Source: Primulina eburnea
Lineage: Eukaryota > Streptophyta > Magnoliopsida > Lamiales > Gesneriaceae
DNA length: 64,000 nucleotides
NCBI RefSeq assembly: GCF_022965805.1
Contig: NC_133108.1
Span: 19,108,056 to 19,172,055 of the forward strand
Direction: 5' to 3'
The notes under the pieces are model-generated. The model was not told the DNA's origin. It saw only the letters and a program-made list of their open reading frames with translations, and did no database searches. Below, piece by piece: positions 22,453-34,497 of this stretch; the stretch's first letter is position 1, and every line of letters begins with the position of its first letter. The position numbers were made by a program, and so were the translations under genes.

Positions 22453-23302
22453 TGTAGAGCCCAAAATCAGTACACGTAAATCTCATACATTCATTTAATT
22501 GTTAAATCTTTTACTTAAGTTTAAAATGATTTTTAGTAATGCATGATTTATTTAAATTGCATTACTTTAAACTTATTATGTTTATGTGATGCACGATTTA
22601 AAACGTTTTCTTGAGTTTCACGTTTCAGACGATTATTCGAGGCGGGATCGAGGAAAGGAGACCGGCGACGATTTTGTCAATATTTTAAAAGATGGTATTT
22701 TATTTGAGTTGAGAATGAGGCGTTTTAAATAATTTATCTAGTTTCAGCATTTTTAAAGCCTAAATTATTTATTTAAGCGATTTTAGAATTTTAAAACTTT
22801 TAAAGTCTAGCACATGTACATTCTATTTTAAATTAGAGATTTTGTCAAAGTTAAGGGAGAGTTAGCATTTTAAAATTTGTTGCTAATTAATAATTAAGCA
22901 AATTTTACTCTCCCTAATTTACTAATCACACGCACACACACTTTTACACACACTAAAAATCGCCTAACACACACACTCACTTCATTATTCAAATTTTATT
23001 ATTTTTTAGAGCAAAAACCTAGGGTTCTTCTACCGTAGAGCATCCGCCTCATTTCTTCAGTTCTCCCAGCGATTTTTGTTGGTTTTCTTCAAGGAATTTA
23101 GTGTCACGTTCGTCCTGGATCGTCTCTCGCATCCTTGCCGCGTCGGTATCGTCATATCGATATTTCTAATTATCAAAAGGCACGTATATTCTATTTTTAC
23201 TGCGTCGATCTTGTCATAGTATTAATTTAATGTGTTTTGTGTGAAAACATTAGTGTGTTATGTAGTAGTTTGAGCAGAAACTTTATTAGATGTGTTTTGA
23301 AG
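22453..23302 (+). mobile_element. 5' LTR of E, right-truncated
   Basis: Aligns with 23500-24349 of the 3' LTR and stops at TGTTTTGAAGGAG, where pol sequence begins. Confidence 0.85.
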
Positions 23303-23463
23303 GAGGACCTGTCCAAATCCTAGACAGACAGGAGCGTAGGCTTCGGAACAAAGTGACCAAGTTGGTCAAAGTCCGATGGCTAAATCAATCAGTGGAAGAG
23401 GCCACTTGAGAGACTGAAGATGATATGAGAAACCGCTACACGAAATTGTTTGGTAAGATTTAG
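23303..23463 (+). pseudogene. E pol C-terminal (chromodomain-like) fragment
   Basis: Reads PVQILDRQ.., LVKVRWLNQS, DDMRNRYTKLFGK to TAG at 23461-23463, with one internal TGA at 23407-23409 where other elements have W. It matches the tail of G and H pol. No other part of pol survives. Confidence 0.8.
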
Positions 23464-23486
23464 TTTCGAGGACGAAATTTATATAA

Positions 23487-23499
23487 TTGGGGGAGGAAC
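23487..23499 (+). other. Polypurine tract of E
   Basis: TTGGGGGAGGAAC after GAGGACGAAATTT and directly before the LTR start. Confidence 0.75.
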
Positions 23500-24928
23500 T
23501 GTAGAATCCAAAATCAGTACACGTAAATCACATACATTCATTTAATTGTTAAGTCTTTTACTTAACTTAAAATGATTTTTAGTGATGCATGATTTATTTA
23601 AATTGCATTACTTTAAACTTATTATGTTTATGTGATGCACGATTTAAAACGTTTTCTTGAGCTTCACGTTTCACACGATTATTCGAGGCAGGATCGAGGA
23701 AAGAAGACCGGCGACGATTTTGGCAACATTATAAAAGATGGTATTTTATTTTAAGTTGAGAATGAGGCGTTTTAAATAATTTATCTAGTTTCAGCATTTT
23801 TAAAGCCTAAATTATTTATATAAGCGATTTTAAAATTTTAAAACTTTTAAAGTCTAGCACATGTACATTCTATTTTAAATTAGATATTTTGTCAAAGTTA
23901 AGGGAGAGTTAGTAATTTAAAATTAGTTGCTAATTAAGAATTAAGCAAATTTTACTCTCCCTAATTTACTAATCACACGCACACATACTTTTACACACAC
24001 TAAAAATCGCCTAAACACACATACTCACTTTATTATTCAGATTTTTATTATTTTTGAGAGCAAAAACCTAGGGTTCTTCTACCATAGAGCAGCAGCCTCA
24101 TTTCTTCAGTTCTCCCAGCGATTTTTGTTGGTTTTCTTCAAGGAATTTAGTGCCACGTTCGTCGCGGATCGTCTCTCGCATCCTTCCCGTGTTGGTATCG
24201 TCATATCGGTATTTCTAATCATCAAAAGGCACGTATATTCTGTTTTTCCTGCGTCGATCTTGTCATAGTATTAATTTAATGTGTTTTGCGTGAAAACATG
24301 AGTATGTTATGTAGCAGTTTGAGCAGAAAATTTATTGGATGTGTTTTGAAGGAGTTTTTAGATCTCAAAACTCGTTTTTAATGTTCTTTTAAATACTGTG
24401 ATTTTTCGGTCGCTTTTCTGGAAAATATTTCAACATATGAAACATATAATTTTTCGATACCTTCGATTTGATATAAAATATGAAATATTTGGATAAATAT
24501 TGAGTGAGTTATGGTGTTTTTTGTGGGACTGCTCAAATTGCGTTTTTTGAAAATCATGTTAGTGATGTGTTCTTGAAGTTTTATGGTTGCAGGCTTCGTT
24601 GGGAATTGACGAGTGATTGCTGCTGCGTTTAGGTATGTCGTTTATGATGTTGGGATGGTGATTGACTTTTCGTTTCGTGTCGTTAGGCAATTGGGAGATT
24701 GAGTAGTCGTAAAAAAAAAATCGTTTTGTTGTCAAAAGTCGTGTTCTCGGGTTAGTGAGTTACTTGCAATATGTGGTTGCTTTGGGACAATTGAATAGGC
24801 TCGAGTCAGTGTTATGGTATCCTAGGATGGATCTCGAGGTGTCGATTCATAGTCTGTACAATCGAGCTAAGGAGATTAAGCGTCACATGTATTAAAACTC
24901 TGTTGGTTGGCGTCAACAGTGGGTACAT

Positions 24929-25103
24929 GGACCCGTACACGGACCCTGGCATGGGTTCCGTGACTTTGATTTCTTCGAAGTGCGTTTTTACGGTATCTAC
25001 ACGTACCTAGGCACGGGGTCCGTGCTTTCCCTTTTCTGCACGACACATCTTACAGTATCTACACGGACACGGAGCCGGACCTGGGCACGGGGTCTGTGTA
25101 CTC
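24929..25103 (+). repeat. Hairpin block 1 of E LTR
   Basis: Three diverged units with ACACGGACC..GGCACGGGGTCCGTG pairing arms, equivalent to 4248-4497. Confidence 0.75.
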
Positions 25104-25414
25104 CATTTTGGGAAAATTATGTTGAATGCATTGAGGCTCGATACCTTAGTTTAGTGCAAAGTTTAATAAGGTCGAGTCAAGGAATTTTAGAATGTCCTAA
25201 GGAAATGAATGAGCTTGTGTGTAAGCATGATTATTATGTCTAAGTTACACTAGTTAAGTATTCGAATTCATGTTAGTATGTTACAGCAGTGGCCCCAAGC
25301 GAGATTCAATGAATCCCTCAACGCCAAATAAGTATGTTCGACGTACAAAAAAAAAATTCAAGTTTTTTAGGTATTCTAAATTTCTTATGACCAATTTATG
25401 TATAAGATTGGAAA

Positions 25415-25530
25415 ACGGTAAAGCATGAACAAGGACCAATCTACCCCGTTAAAGCATGAACGGGTTTAGATCAGGATTGGAAAGCGTTAAAGCATGAACG
25501 AGGACCAATCCACCCGTTAAAGCATGAACA
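25415..25530 (+). repeat. Hairpin block 2 of E LTR
   Basis: Four units with loop AAAGCATG. The best is CCCGTT-AAAGCATG-AACGGG (25445-25464). The stem is the same as in L1/LB, where the loop is AAATTATG. Confidence 0.8.
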
Positions 25531-25605
25531 GTGATCTCATGTATGTGGCAGTGGATTTTTCCCTGTCAGAGCAGTACTGTGGTTTAGTCTGATCAGGCGA
25601 TTTAT

Positions 25606-26643
25606 TGTTAGAGTAGGTGCCCGTCGAGCCAAGTGTTGGCCGAAGGTTCATGTTTAAACTCTATGTATAAACAGTCTTTATTTTAGTAATATTTGAAATT
25701 ATTGTTTTGGCACTTCTTTATCTGTATACCTATGCTAGTTGTATATATAAAGTCCTTGAATATACAAATAATAGAAAGAATATGAGATGCTCATATGATG
25801 AGTATCATGAAACTCATATTTGCAATACTTTATATTCTAAACAGTTCTTAGTCGATTCAGCCGCCGCTAAGAAGGATATATGTCGCTCGAGTTTGAGACT
25901 AGTTTCTGCGATGTGAGTACCATGTTTCATTGGTAGGGGACATTGTGATGTCCGAGCATGCAGATAGGTGCTTCTGGTAGAGCACACAGAACAACCCTCC
26001 ATAAAGGACTTTCCAAGTGGTTCTCACTTATCGAGTGGAAACGTCCTAGTTTATGGTTGTACACCATTAGTCCTTATGACCGAGGACAACATTGAGACTC
26101 TATGTGCTAGCATTACACTTTGACTTGTTTACCGACTCTCATGGGGTCATCAGGTGGCAAGGTTGGGTGTTTTGTCGAAACATATAGGAGTCGATGCATT
26201 GTAGTTGTGGATTCACCGCTTACCTTCGGGTATGGATATCCTATGTGTATGTTGTATGAAATCTCTGATCAGAGTATGGTGGTAATTATGAAAGGGGTTT
26301 CATAGAGTACACCATCGTTCAACTACGACATGACACATAGTATCGATTCATTGAAAACTCTCGATATAACAATGGTTGTCGAATCGGTCGGGTTATATGA
26401 GTTGAAGGGACCGTACTGTACGCTAACCATAATAGAATGGTTCTTGCAGGCACTATCATTTAATATCTAGGGAATCATGTAAGCGATGCTGCTAGGCATT
26501 TCACATGATTGGTTGGGTACTATCAGACTTGAGTTCTGACGTTCTTACTATCAAAGAGTTGATAAGTAAGAATGAAGCAACTGGGTTATGCTCGTATAAG
26601 TACATGTTTAGACAATTCAAGCATAAAGATCCAATTTTTTAGC
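25606..26643 (+). mobile_element. S 5' LTR, segment 1
   Basis: Aligns with 28487-29500 of solo LTR S2 (about 95 per cent by eye). Ends near CATGTTTAG.. where LB sequence begins. About 240 bp of S2-equivalent LTR is missing between segments 1 and 2. Confidence 0.85.
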
Positions 26644-27889
26644 ATTAATGATTCGAAGACTACGACGATCTTTGGAAGTATAAAGACGTAGAATTTATTT
26701 AAAGTGTATGTTCTATCTAGATATATTTAAGTATTGAATTACATGAATTGAGAATTTTAAAGACCTAAGTGCAAAGCAATATTCTAAGGGATTATTTTCA
26801 AATTTACCAAATTTTGGGATTAGATTTTTAGTTCAAGAATTTTAAAGTTAATGAGGTTAAGTCGAAAAATTTATGGGTACGAAGATGCAAATTTCAAACA
26901 GTTGTAGGGCCAAAAATATAAATTTTGGGAACTTTAAGGACCATATTGCAAATTTCGAAATTTTTGAGGATTTAGTTCGAAATTTTAAAGAACACTTGAG
27001 CAAGATCAGTAGCTTTTCGAGGTTATGGAATTGATTTTTGGTTTAATAAGCTTAAAATTATTGAACTTTATGTTACGATAAATCTATAAGATGGAATTAG
27101 GAACGCCAACAACTTATGGGTAATTGTAAAATTTTTGTACTTTAGGACAATTGGATAAAATTTTTCGAGGAAATTAAGAATTTATGCTACAATTTTAAGA
27201 AATTGAGAGAACTAGTTTAGCGGTAAGTGATAACTGAATGGTTTAAATGATAGGAATTCTCGAGGATTTAAGCTCAAAGGAATTATTAGAACCTTGAAGT
27301 ATTTGAGTTATAATATTATAAGAAATGGTAATCAAGGGAGTTGTAAGATGAATTGATATTTGGCTCGAAAGTTAGGCGTTAGTGAATTAATGTTGCGGTA
27401 AATTAAGAATTTAGAATGATAACGATTTGAGGTAAAAGTTGCTCAATTAACTAAGTTATAAGAGTAGACAATGAGTTAGCAAAATTTTTGGGAACTTAAG
27501 ATTTATGTGTTATAAGTTTTTATCAATGATCTCAACAGCTAGGACTATACTTTTGTTGGAATTTTATTTTCTAGAAAGATGAGTATGATCGATGGTTAGG
27601 TTACTCGATAGATGTATGAAAAGATTTTAGTAGACATCTGGTCTTGAGAAATTTTTTTGTAAGTTATTAATAAAATTGGGAATAAGTAAATATGTGTGTT
27701 GGAATTATGTTATCTAAAACTATTTGGATTGCGTAAGTTGAATTTAAAATGTATGAAATATTTGTTAGTACGGAAATTTTTGTGGGTGAAATAAATACAA
27801 AAGGGAATTAATGGTGTTTAACATAAGTTATCAATCAATGAATATTAAGATTTTTATTGAGTAAGAAATCTAAAAGTTTGCCATGGTGG

Positions 27890-28372
27890 TACGACAAATC
27901 ACGATGCATTTTATTAATTAATGAATATTACAATACAAAGTAATGGATAAACAACAATTACAAGTAATCGTAAAAATAAAGAAAAAACATGAGGAGGATA
28001 TTCTCCGATAAATACAAGAATCGTAAATATAATAACTTAAATAATTGAAAATAACTTGGCAAAAGCCATCTTCTTTTTCTTCGAAAAAATAAAATAAAAT
28101 TTGATGAAGAATAAGTTTTAGAAGAGAAGAGAAAGTTGGAGTGATTGAATGTATTTGTGAGATGGTATTTATAGAGAGAAAAAAAAACTAGCCGTTTGTT
28201 ACCGTTTTATGACCGTTGGTATATGTATGTATTTATATAATTTTATGGTAAAAATATGGTGTATATAATATTAGATATGTTTAAATAATTATGTATATCA
28301 TATCTCATTATTATAATGAGATGTCATAATTTATTTTGTTTAAAAATCTTATAGGCTTTTATACTTGTCGTA
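27890..28372 (-). mobile_element. DNA-transposon-like insert with 8-bp terminal inverted repeats
   Basis: TACGACAA at 27890-27897 and TTGTCGTA at 28365-28372. On the minus strand the right half looks like a promoter and 5' UTR: CTCTCTATAAATACC (near 28165-28180), then a CT-rich leader and an ATG near 28067. Consistent with a deletion derivative of a DNA transposon keeping its promoter end. No intact target duplication is visible. Confidence 0.45.
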
Positions 28373-28486
28373 TCCCTTACTCGAAATTAAAGGTTGACAA
28401 CAATTTTATATTTGGGATGTACTTGTAAATAGCTAAGTTACATAAGCTTGGTATTGTAAGGAAAGACTCGATTCAAGAGTTGTAGG

Positions 28487-30655
28487 TGTTAGAGTAGGTG
28501 CCCGTCGAGCCAAGTGTTGGCCGAGTGTTCACAATGAAACTCTATGTATAAGCAATCTTTATTTTAGTAATATTTGATATTATTGTTTTGGCACATCTTT
28601 ATCTGTATACCCATGCTAGTTGCATAGATAAAGCCCTTGAATATACAAATAGTAGAAAGAATATGAGATGCTCATATGATGAGTATCATGAAACTCATAT
28701 TTGTAATACTGTATATTCTAAACGGTTCCTAGTCGATTCAGTCGCCACTAAGAAGGATATAGACCGCTCGAGTTCGAGACTAGTATCTGCGATGTGAGTA
28801 CCATGTTTCATTGGTAGGGGACATTGTGATGTCCGAACATGCAGATAGGTGCTCCTTGTAGAGTGCACTAAACAACCCTCCATAAAAGGACTTTCCAAGT
28901 GGTTCTCACTTATCGAGTGGAAAAGTCCTAGTTTATGGTTGTACAGAATTAGTCCTTATGACCCGGGACAACATTGAGACTCTATGTGCTAGAATTACAC
29001 TTTGACTTGTTTACCGACTCTTATGGGGTCATCAGGTGGCAAGGTTGGGTGTTCTGTCGAAACACATAGGAGTCGATGCATTGTAGTCGGGGATTCACCG
29101 CTTACCTTCGGGAATGGATATCCTATGTGTTATCATGTGTATGTAGATCGAAATCTCTGGCCAGAGTATGGTGGTAATTATGAAAAGGTTTCATAGATTA
29201 CACCATCGATGCAACTACGACATGACACATAGTATCGATTCATTGACAACTCTCGATAAACCAATGGTTGTCGAATCGATCGGGATATATGAGTTGAAGG
29301 GACCGTACTGTACGCTAACCATAATTGAATGGTTCTTGCAGGCACTATCATTTGATACCTAGGGAATCATGTAAGCGATGCTGCTAGGCGTTTAACATGA
29401 TTGGTTGGGTACTATCAGACTTGAGTTCTGACGTTCTTATTATCAAGGTGTTGATAAATAAGAATGGAGCAATTGGGGTATGCTCATATAAGGACATGTT
29501 TAGTCCGAATCACATAGAGATGTGAACCCACGGCTAGTTGTATCAATGAACCATTGAGGGCCACACAAGTACTAGCTTTCTAGATCCCGTTGAGAAGTAA
29601 AAATAGTTCAATGTGTTGAACGGCTTATAAAGGAGTTTATAAGTGTAAGGAAAATTAGAAGTATGACTTCTATAAAGGAGAAAATAGTTCAATGTGTTGA
29701 ACGACTTATAAATGAGTTTATAAGTGTAAAGAAAAATAGAAGTATGACTTCTATGAGAGAAATGTAAATTTTAATTTTTGGAGTGTTCCTAAATTAAAAT
29801 TGGCCAAGTGAATAATGTATTTGAAAATTGTGATTTTCATAAACATTATTATGGACTAAATTAAATTAATTCAAGTGTTGAATTAATTAAACACTAGTGG
29901 ACCTAGTAGAGTCCAAATAATTAAATTAATTCAAGTGTTGAATTAATTAAATAATATTGAGTCTTGTAGAGCTCAATTAAAATAATTATTTAACTAGTGG
30001 GACTTGGGTAAATTCAAGTAATGTTTAATTAGTCTCAAATATGTTTGAGATAATTAAAATTTAGTCCAAGGTTTTTAATTTGATTAAAAACCATATAATA
30101 TGCATGCATGGGAGGTGAAGAGTTGGAGACTACTTTTTCAAATATCAAGACTTGGCATGCACCTTTTTGGATCAAATTTTTTGCAACCCCAAGACAACTC
30201 ATCCTCCCTCATTCACACAATGCAATGGCCGAAACTTGCTTCTAATTTCTCTCCAATTTTTCTTCCTTTTGTATTCTTCAATTTGTTGGAGAAAACACAC
30301 TCTTCTCTTTGAAAAATCCTCATATTTTTCTAATGCAAAATATGAGGGGATCTACCTAGTTGGTGGTGGGCCTAATTTGAAGGAAAGATTCAAGTAAGGA
30401 GGAAGCTTGTAGATTTCTTCATGCCATTCAAGAGCTAAGGTGTTTACACCTTAGTTGGAGCCATAAAATCAATCCTTGTGATTGATAGGTAACATTTCTA
30501 AACACACTATGAATGTCATTTTTGTGTTTTTGGTATATGCTACACTAGTACACACAATATATGAGAGGTGGCCGAAATTTTTGCTGGAAAATATGATTTT
30601 CAAAAATTTTGTAGCTTCCGTTGTGCATTTCGGTCACCTAAATCGATTCCTTTCA
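28487..30655 (+). mobile_element. Solo LTR S2 of the S family
   Basis: 2169 bp from TGTTAGAGTAGG to CGATTCCTTTCA, bounded by perfect 5-bp target duplications GTAGG (28482-28486 and 30656-30660). LB sequence resumes immediately (GTAGGCCAATATTATTATG, compare 2437 on). No internal region or second LTR, so it is a recombined solo LTR. Small frames inside it repeat in the broken copy and are not genes. Confidence 0.93.
29600..29760 (+). repeat. Two tandem 81-bp units in S2
   Basis: Each unit begins AAAATAGTTCAATGTGTTGA and ends AGAAGTATGACTTCTAT. The equivalent segment is lost in the broken copy, so the ancestral copy number is unknown. Confidence 0.85.
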
Positions 30656-31076
30656 GTAGGCCAATATTATTATGAGGGAAGATAAGATTTAACTTTTAAG
30701 TGTATTGCCGTGGATAGAAATTGATCAGAAAAATTTTGATGCTAATGTATTAGTTCGATGAACATTACGAGTATAGTATAAAAAAAGTAAAAATACGATA
30801 AGCTTGAACCTTCATTTCTAATATTGGGAACAGTGAGAAAAGTTAGAAGTCGAGATCATAGTAAAGTAAAAGTAAGTCTCCATAAGTCGTTTTAAGTTGT
30901 GAATTGCAAACGGGGTTTTGGTAGGAAATTTAATTAGGATTGAAGAGACGTAAGACAACATAAAACTTGATTTATCAGAGTAGCGCAGCGGTAGCGTGGA
31001 TTTTTGGAATACTAGAATTAAGAATCTAAACTTTTGGATTATTGAGGATTAGCGAATTTCGGGGACGAAATTCAAA

Positions 31077-31091
31077 TTAAGGGGGATAGAT
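31077..31091 (+). other. Polypurine tract of LB
   Basis: TTAAGGGGGATAGAT after GGGGACGAAATTCAAA, identical in form to L1. Confidence 0.8.
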
Positions 31092-31556
31092 TGTGAAGTC
31101 CCGAAAATTTTAAGTCCATATGAACCACGTGCGTGCAAGTTATTAAATTTCTTATGTATTTTATTAAAGGATTTTAATGCATTCTTTCATTTAATTTATG
31201 AAATTTATTATTTTAATTATTTATGTTTATTTAATGTATGTTAAAATGTTTCTTGAGTTTTATGTTTCAGACGATTATTCGAGGCGAGATTGAGGAAAGG
31301 AGACCGGGACGATTTTTAGTAAATTTTAATGCGGTATTTTATTTTAAGTTAAGGATGGGATATTTTAAATGAATTATTTAGTTTTAGTAATTTAAAGATC
31401 TAATTCATGTATTTAGTAATGTTAGGATTATTAAACTTTTAAAGAATTAGTATTGGAACATTTTATTTTAAAATTAGAAAATTTTAGTAAATTTATTTAA
31501 AGGATTAAAATTTTATTTTAATTTGATAATTTGTTTAATATTTTAATTGGCATGAT

Positions 31557-31560
<4 letters not shown>

Positions 31561-31615
<55 letters not shown>

Positions 31616-31683
31616 TTCGTATATCACACACACCTTATGCTTATCAATTATATAGATAGATGCAAACACACCACACACATATA

Positions 31684-31724
<41 letters not shown>
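31561..31724. repeat. Two (TA)n microsatellites
   Basis: About 50 bp at 31561-31612 and 35 bp at 31690-31724, within the CA/TA-rich module of the LB LTR. Confidence 0.95.
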
Positions 31725-31726
<2 letters not shown>

Positions 31727-32216
31727 ACACACAAGCACACAAACTTTGACTCACAAACACACTCACACATTTTCACACACACACCTACACGTATTTACAT
31801 ACACACAAACAACAAAACACAACACATTTCTTTTCCATCAAACTTTTTGACTAAGGGAAAGAAATGTTTCTAAAACTCTTTCCTTTCAAGCAATCTTCAT
31901 TATTTCTTTTCCCTTTTCCATCAACAAGTATCGTTCTTTTCTCTACAAATTTCCAGCAATTTTAGTTCACTTTTATTTCAAGAAAATCGAGCCACGATCG
32001 TCCGGAATCATCTCTCGCTCCGTTTCCACTTCGGTATCGTCGTTACGGTATTTTTAAATATCAAAAGGCACGTATAATATGTTCTTGCTGCATCGATCAT
32101 GTCATATTATGTATTAAGTTGTTTTTAAGCATAAAAATGTATGTATGATGTAGAAGTTTGAGCAGAAATCTACCAAATGTATTTGGAAGTATTTTTGGAG
32201 TTGAAATTTCGTGTTA

Positions 32217-32750
32217 TGATGGTCTTTCGAAAACTGTGATTTTTATGTACATATTTTGAGAAAACTTTCAACTACAAAAATGTAGATCTTTTTGATACGT
32301 TCGATTTGATATAAAATTCGAGTTATTTGGGTTAAAAACGAGTGAGTTATGGTGTTTTTAGTATGACTGCTCAAATTAGATCCGAAAATTCCTGTTTTGA
32401 TGTTCTTTCGAAAACTGCAATTTTTCGGTACATATTTTGAGAAACTTTTCAACTACAAAAACGTAGATCTTTTCGATACGTTCGATTTGATATAAAATTC
32501 GAAATATTTGGATGAAAATTGAGTGAGTTATGGCATTTTTCGTAGGACTGCTCAAACTGCATTTTTTTAGAAACATTTTTGCTGTTCTGAAAAATACTGC
32601 GATTTTTCAGTAAAGATTTTGAGAAAACTTTTAGCTACAAAAAACGTATATCTTTTTGATACGTTCGATTTGATATAAAATTCGAGTTATTTGGATTAAA
32701 AACGAGTGAGTTATGGAGTTTTTAGTATGACTGCTCAAATCGTGTTTCAA
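32217..32750 (+). repeat. Three tandem ~181-bp modules in LB LTR
   Basis: Units start near 32217, 32398 and 32580. Each contains TTCTTTCGAAAACTG-like text, ACGTTCGATTTGATATAAAA, GAGTGAGTTATGG and GACTGCTCAAA. L1 (3720-3885) and E have a single unit. Confidence 0.88.
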
Positions 32751-33097
32751 GAAAGTTATGAATTTTAATATGTTCTTGAAGTTTTTATGTTGCAGGCTTT
32801 GTTGGAGATCGACGGGTGATCGTTGCTGCATATAAGAAAGTTAGTAATGATGTTTAGAGTATTTTTGAGGTTTTGATTCATGTCGTTAAGAGCTTGAATT
32901 ATTAAGAAGTCGTAAGAAATAAACTTTAATATAAATGACAGTATTTTGGGTCGTATGAATTGTAGGGTGATTATAAAAGTTTAGTTCATTGTTATGGTGT
33001 CCTAGAATGGTCTCATAGTGATGAATCTTGATGCATTATGTGTTAATTGGGAGAATAGATATGTCGAAAAATTTTCATAAAATAATTCGTCGAACAG

Positions 33098-33225
33098 AGC
33101 GGACACGGACCCGGACACGGAGGTAGGCACGGTGTTCGTACCTTCTTATTTCATCACAACAATTTTTAAGCGCACGGACACGGACCATGATACGGACCTA
33201 GGGACGGGGTCCGTGTACCTTCAGA
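33098..33225 (+). repeat. Hairpin block 1 of LB LTR
   Basis: Two diverged units with GGACACGGACC and GGGACGGGGTCCGTG arms. The first right arm has decayed (CACGGTGTTCGTA). Confidence 0.7.
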
Positions 33226-33571
33226 TTTTAGGTATATTCTTTTATTATTTAAGGTTTGATTTGAGGTTTTATACCATGTTTAATATGATGTTTTACAGGG
33301 TTATGTCATGGGAAATTATAGAATGTTCTAAGAATTTATTTAGCTTGGGATTAAGCATGACATTTACGTTTAAGTTGTACAAGTTAAGTTTATGTATTCA
33401 TATTAGTATGTTGCAGCAACGACCCGATTGACATCCAACAAATCCCTCAATGCAAAGTAAGTATGTATGACGTGCAAAGAAAATATTTGAAGTTTTTGAG
33501 GTATGCTAAATGTCTTGTGACCAAAAGTGAATGGGTTTGGAAGTCGGTGAACGTGGCCGAGGACCTCTCCA

Positions 33572-33726
33572 CCCCGTTAAATTATGAACGAGTTTAAAGT
33601 TAGGATTGGAAAGCGTTAAATTATGAACGGGGACCAATCCGCCCGTTAAATTATGAACGGGTTAGATCGTGGTTGTGAAGCGTTAAATTATGAACGTGGA
33701 TCAACTGGCCTGTTAAATTATGAACA
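33572..33726 (+). repeat. Hairpin block 2 of LB LTR
   Basis: Five GTTAAATTATGAAC units (L1 has three). The third keeps the 6-bp stem CCCGTT/AACGGG; the first retains CCCGTT with AACGAG. Confidence 0.8.
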
Positions 33727-34497
33727 TTGATCTCATGTATGTGACAGTGGATACGTCCCTGTCAGCCCAGTACTGTGGTTTGTCTGATCAGATATTTATT
33801 ATGTTAAGGGTCACTTGCTTTGAAACATCCTCTACGCAAAATGATGAAGTTAAGTATGTTGAAGTATGAAAGCATGTTTAAAGAAAAGTTTATGTGATGG
33901 CACGTCATATTATGTATGCATGTATGTTCAAAGTTTATGCAAAGCTCAAGTTTATGAAAGTTCAAGTTATTATGCAAGTTCAAGTTTCAAAGTATGTATG
34001 TTCAAGTTCAAAGAAGTTTATGAGAGTTCAAAGTTATTATGAAAGTTTAAGTTTATTAAGAGTTCAAGTTTATTACGCAAAGTTTAAGTTTCAAGTATAT
34101 ATGTTGTATTTTGAAGTTGTATGTGGTTTTATTATGTAATACTCGTTATTCCCAGTTTATACGTGTTGAGTCTTTAGACTCACTAGACTTGATCGATGCA
34201 GGTGAGTATGTTGATGAGGAGACAGGAGGTGGCGACCAAGGAGCAGGCTTGGACTGAGCGGAAGGCTAAACCCGAGGACCACTATGTTTATGTTTTATGA
34301 AAACTTTAAAATATTATGTTTTTATGTTGGATGTGAGATGATTTGAAATAAGTACTTTGTTAGAAAATATTAGTTGGGAATGTTGATTTTAATATTATTA
34401 AGTTAAATAACAAGTGACGACCGTATGAAATTTTATGTTTAAGAAAATTTTTAATTTTTCCGCAAATTTTGAAGTAGTAGAAGTATGGTACGTTTCA

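Larger units (their letters stand above)
22453..25605 (+). mobile_element. Deleted Gypsy element E (LTR - pol tail - LTR)
   Basis: Two LTRs starting TGTAGAGCCC (22453) and TGTAGAATCC (23500) flank only 197 bp of internal DNA encoding the very end of pol and the polypurine tract. Everything from mid 5' LTR to the last 45 codons of pol has been deleted. Element S interrupts the 3' LTR at 25606. Confidence 0.85.
23500..25605 (+). mobile_element. 3' LTR of E, interrupted by S
   Basis: TGTAGAATCC.. with the shared module order of L1/LB LTRs, including both hairpin blocks. It ends abruptly after TCTGATCAGGCGATTTAT where element S begins. The missing R/U5 end should lie beyond the window, on the far side of S. 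Confidence 0.85.
26644..31076 (+). mobile_element. LB internal region (with two inserts)
   Basis: Segments 26644-27880, 28375-28486 and 30661-31076 align with L1 815-2766. About 270 bp of the L1 body (2060-2335) is replaced by the insert at 27890-28372. No reading frame above 80 codons belongs to LB itself. Confidence 0.75.
26644..34497 (+). mobile_element. Coding-free LTR element LB, left end deleted, inside S 5' LTR
   Basis: Same family as L1. The internal region (from the equivalent of L1 position 815) and a complete 3' LTR are present; the 5' LTR and about 500 bp of leader are missing. It hosts a DNA-transposon-like insert (27890-28372) and solo LTR S2. No coding potential of its own. 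Confidence 0.82.
31092..34497 (+). mobile_element. 3' LTR of LB (3.4 kb)
   Basis: TGTGAAGTCCCG.. to GGTACGTTTCA. It is 600 bp longer than the L1 LTR because of two (TA)n runs and a triplicated 181-bp module. Both hairpin blocks and the TTTAGACTCACTAGACTTGA..GCAGGTGA signature are present. S LTR segment 2 follows at once. Confidence 0.82.

Noticed and set aside
25707..26305. Repeated 60-70-codon frames shared with 28588-29362
   Set aside because: Two copies of the S LTR explain the similarity; stops and indels differ between the copies, so no coding constraint is seen.
30100..30685. Small plus-strand frames with hydrophobic text in S2
   Set aside because: They lie inside a solo LTR and the broken S copy does not conserve them.
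31561..31724. (TA)n runs as a promoter TATA region
   Set aside because: Long pure (TA)n in the LB LTR is ordinary microsatellite expansion; L1 and E lack it at the same place.
32243..32831. Three similar minus-strand frames of about 66-69 codons
   Set aside because: They repeat only because the 181-bp LTR module is triplicated; no start context or domain and not present as a frame in L1.
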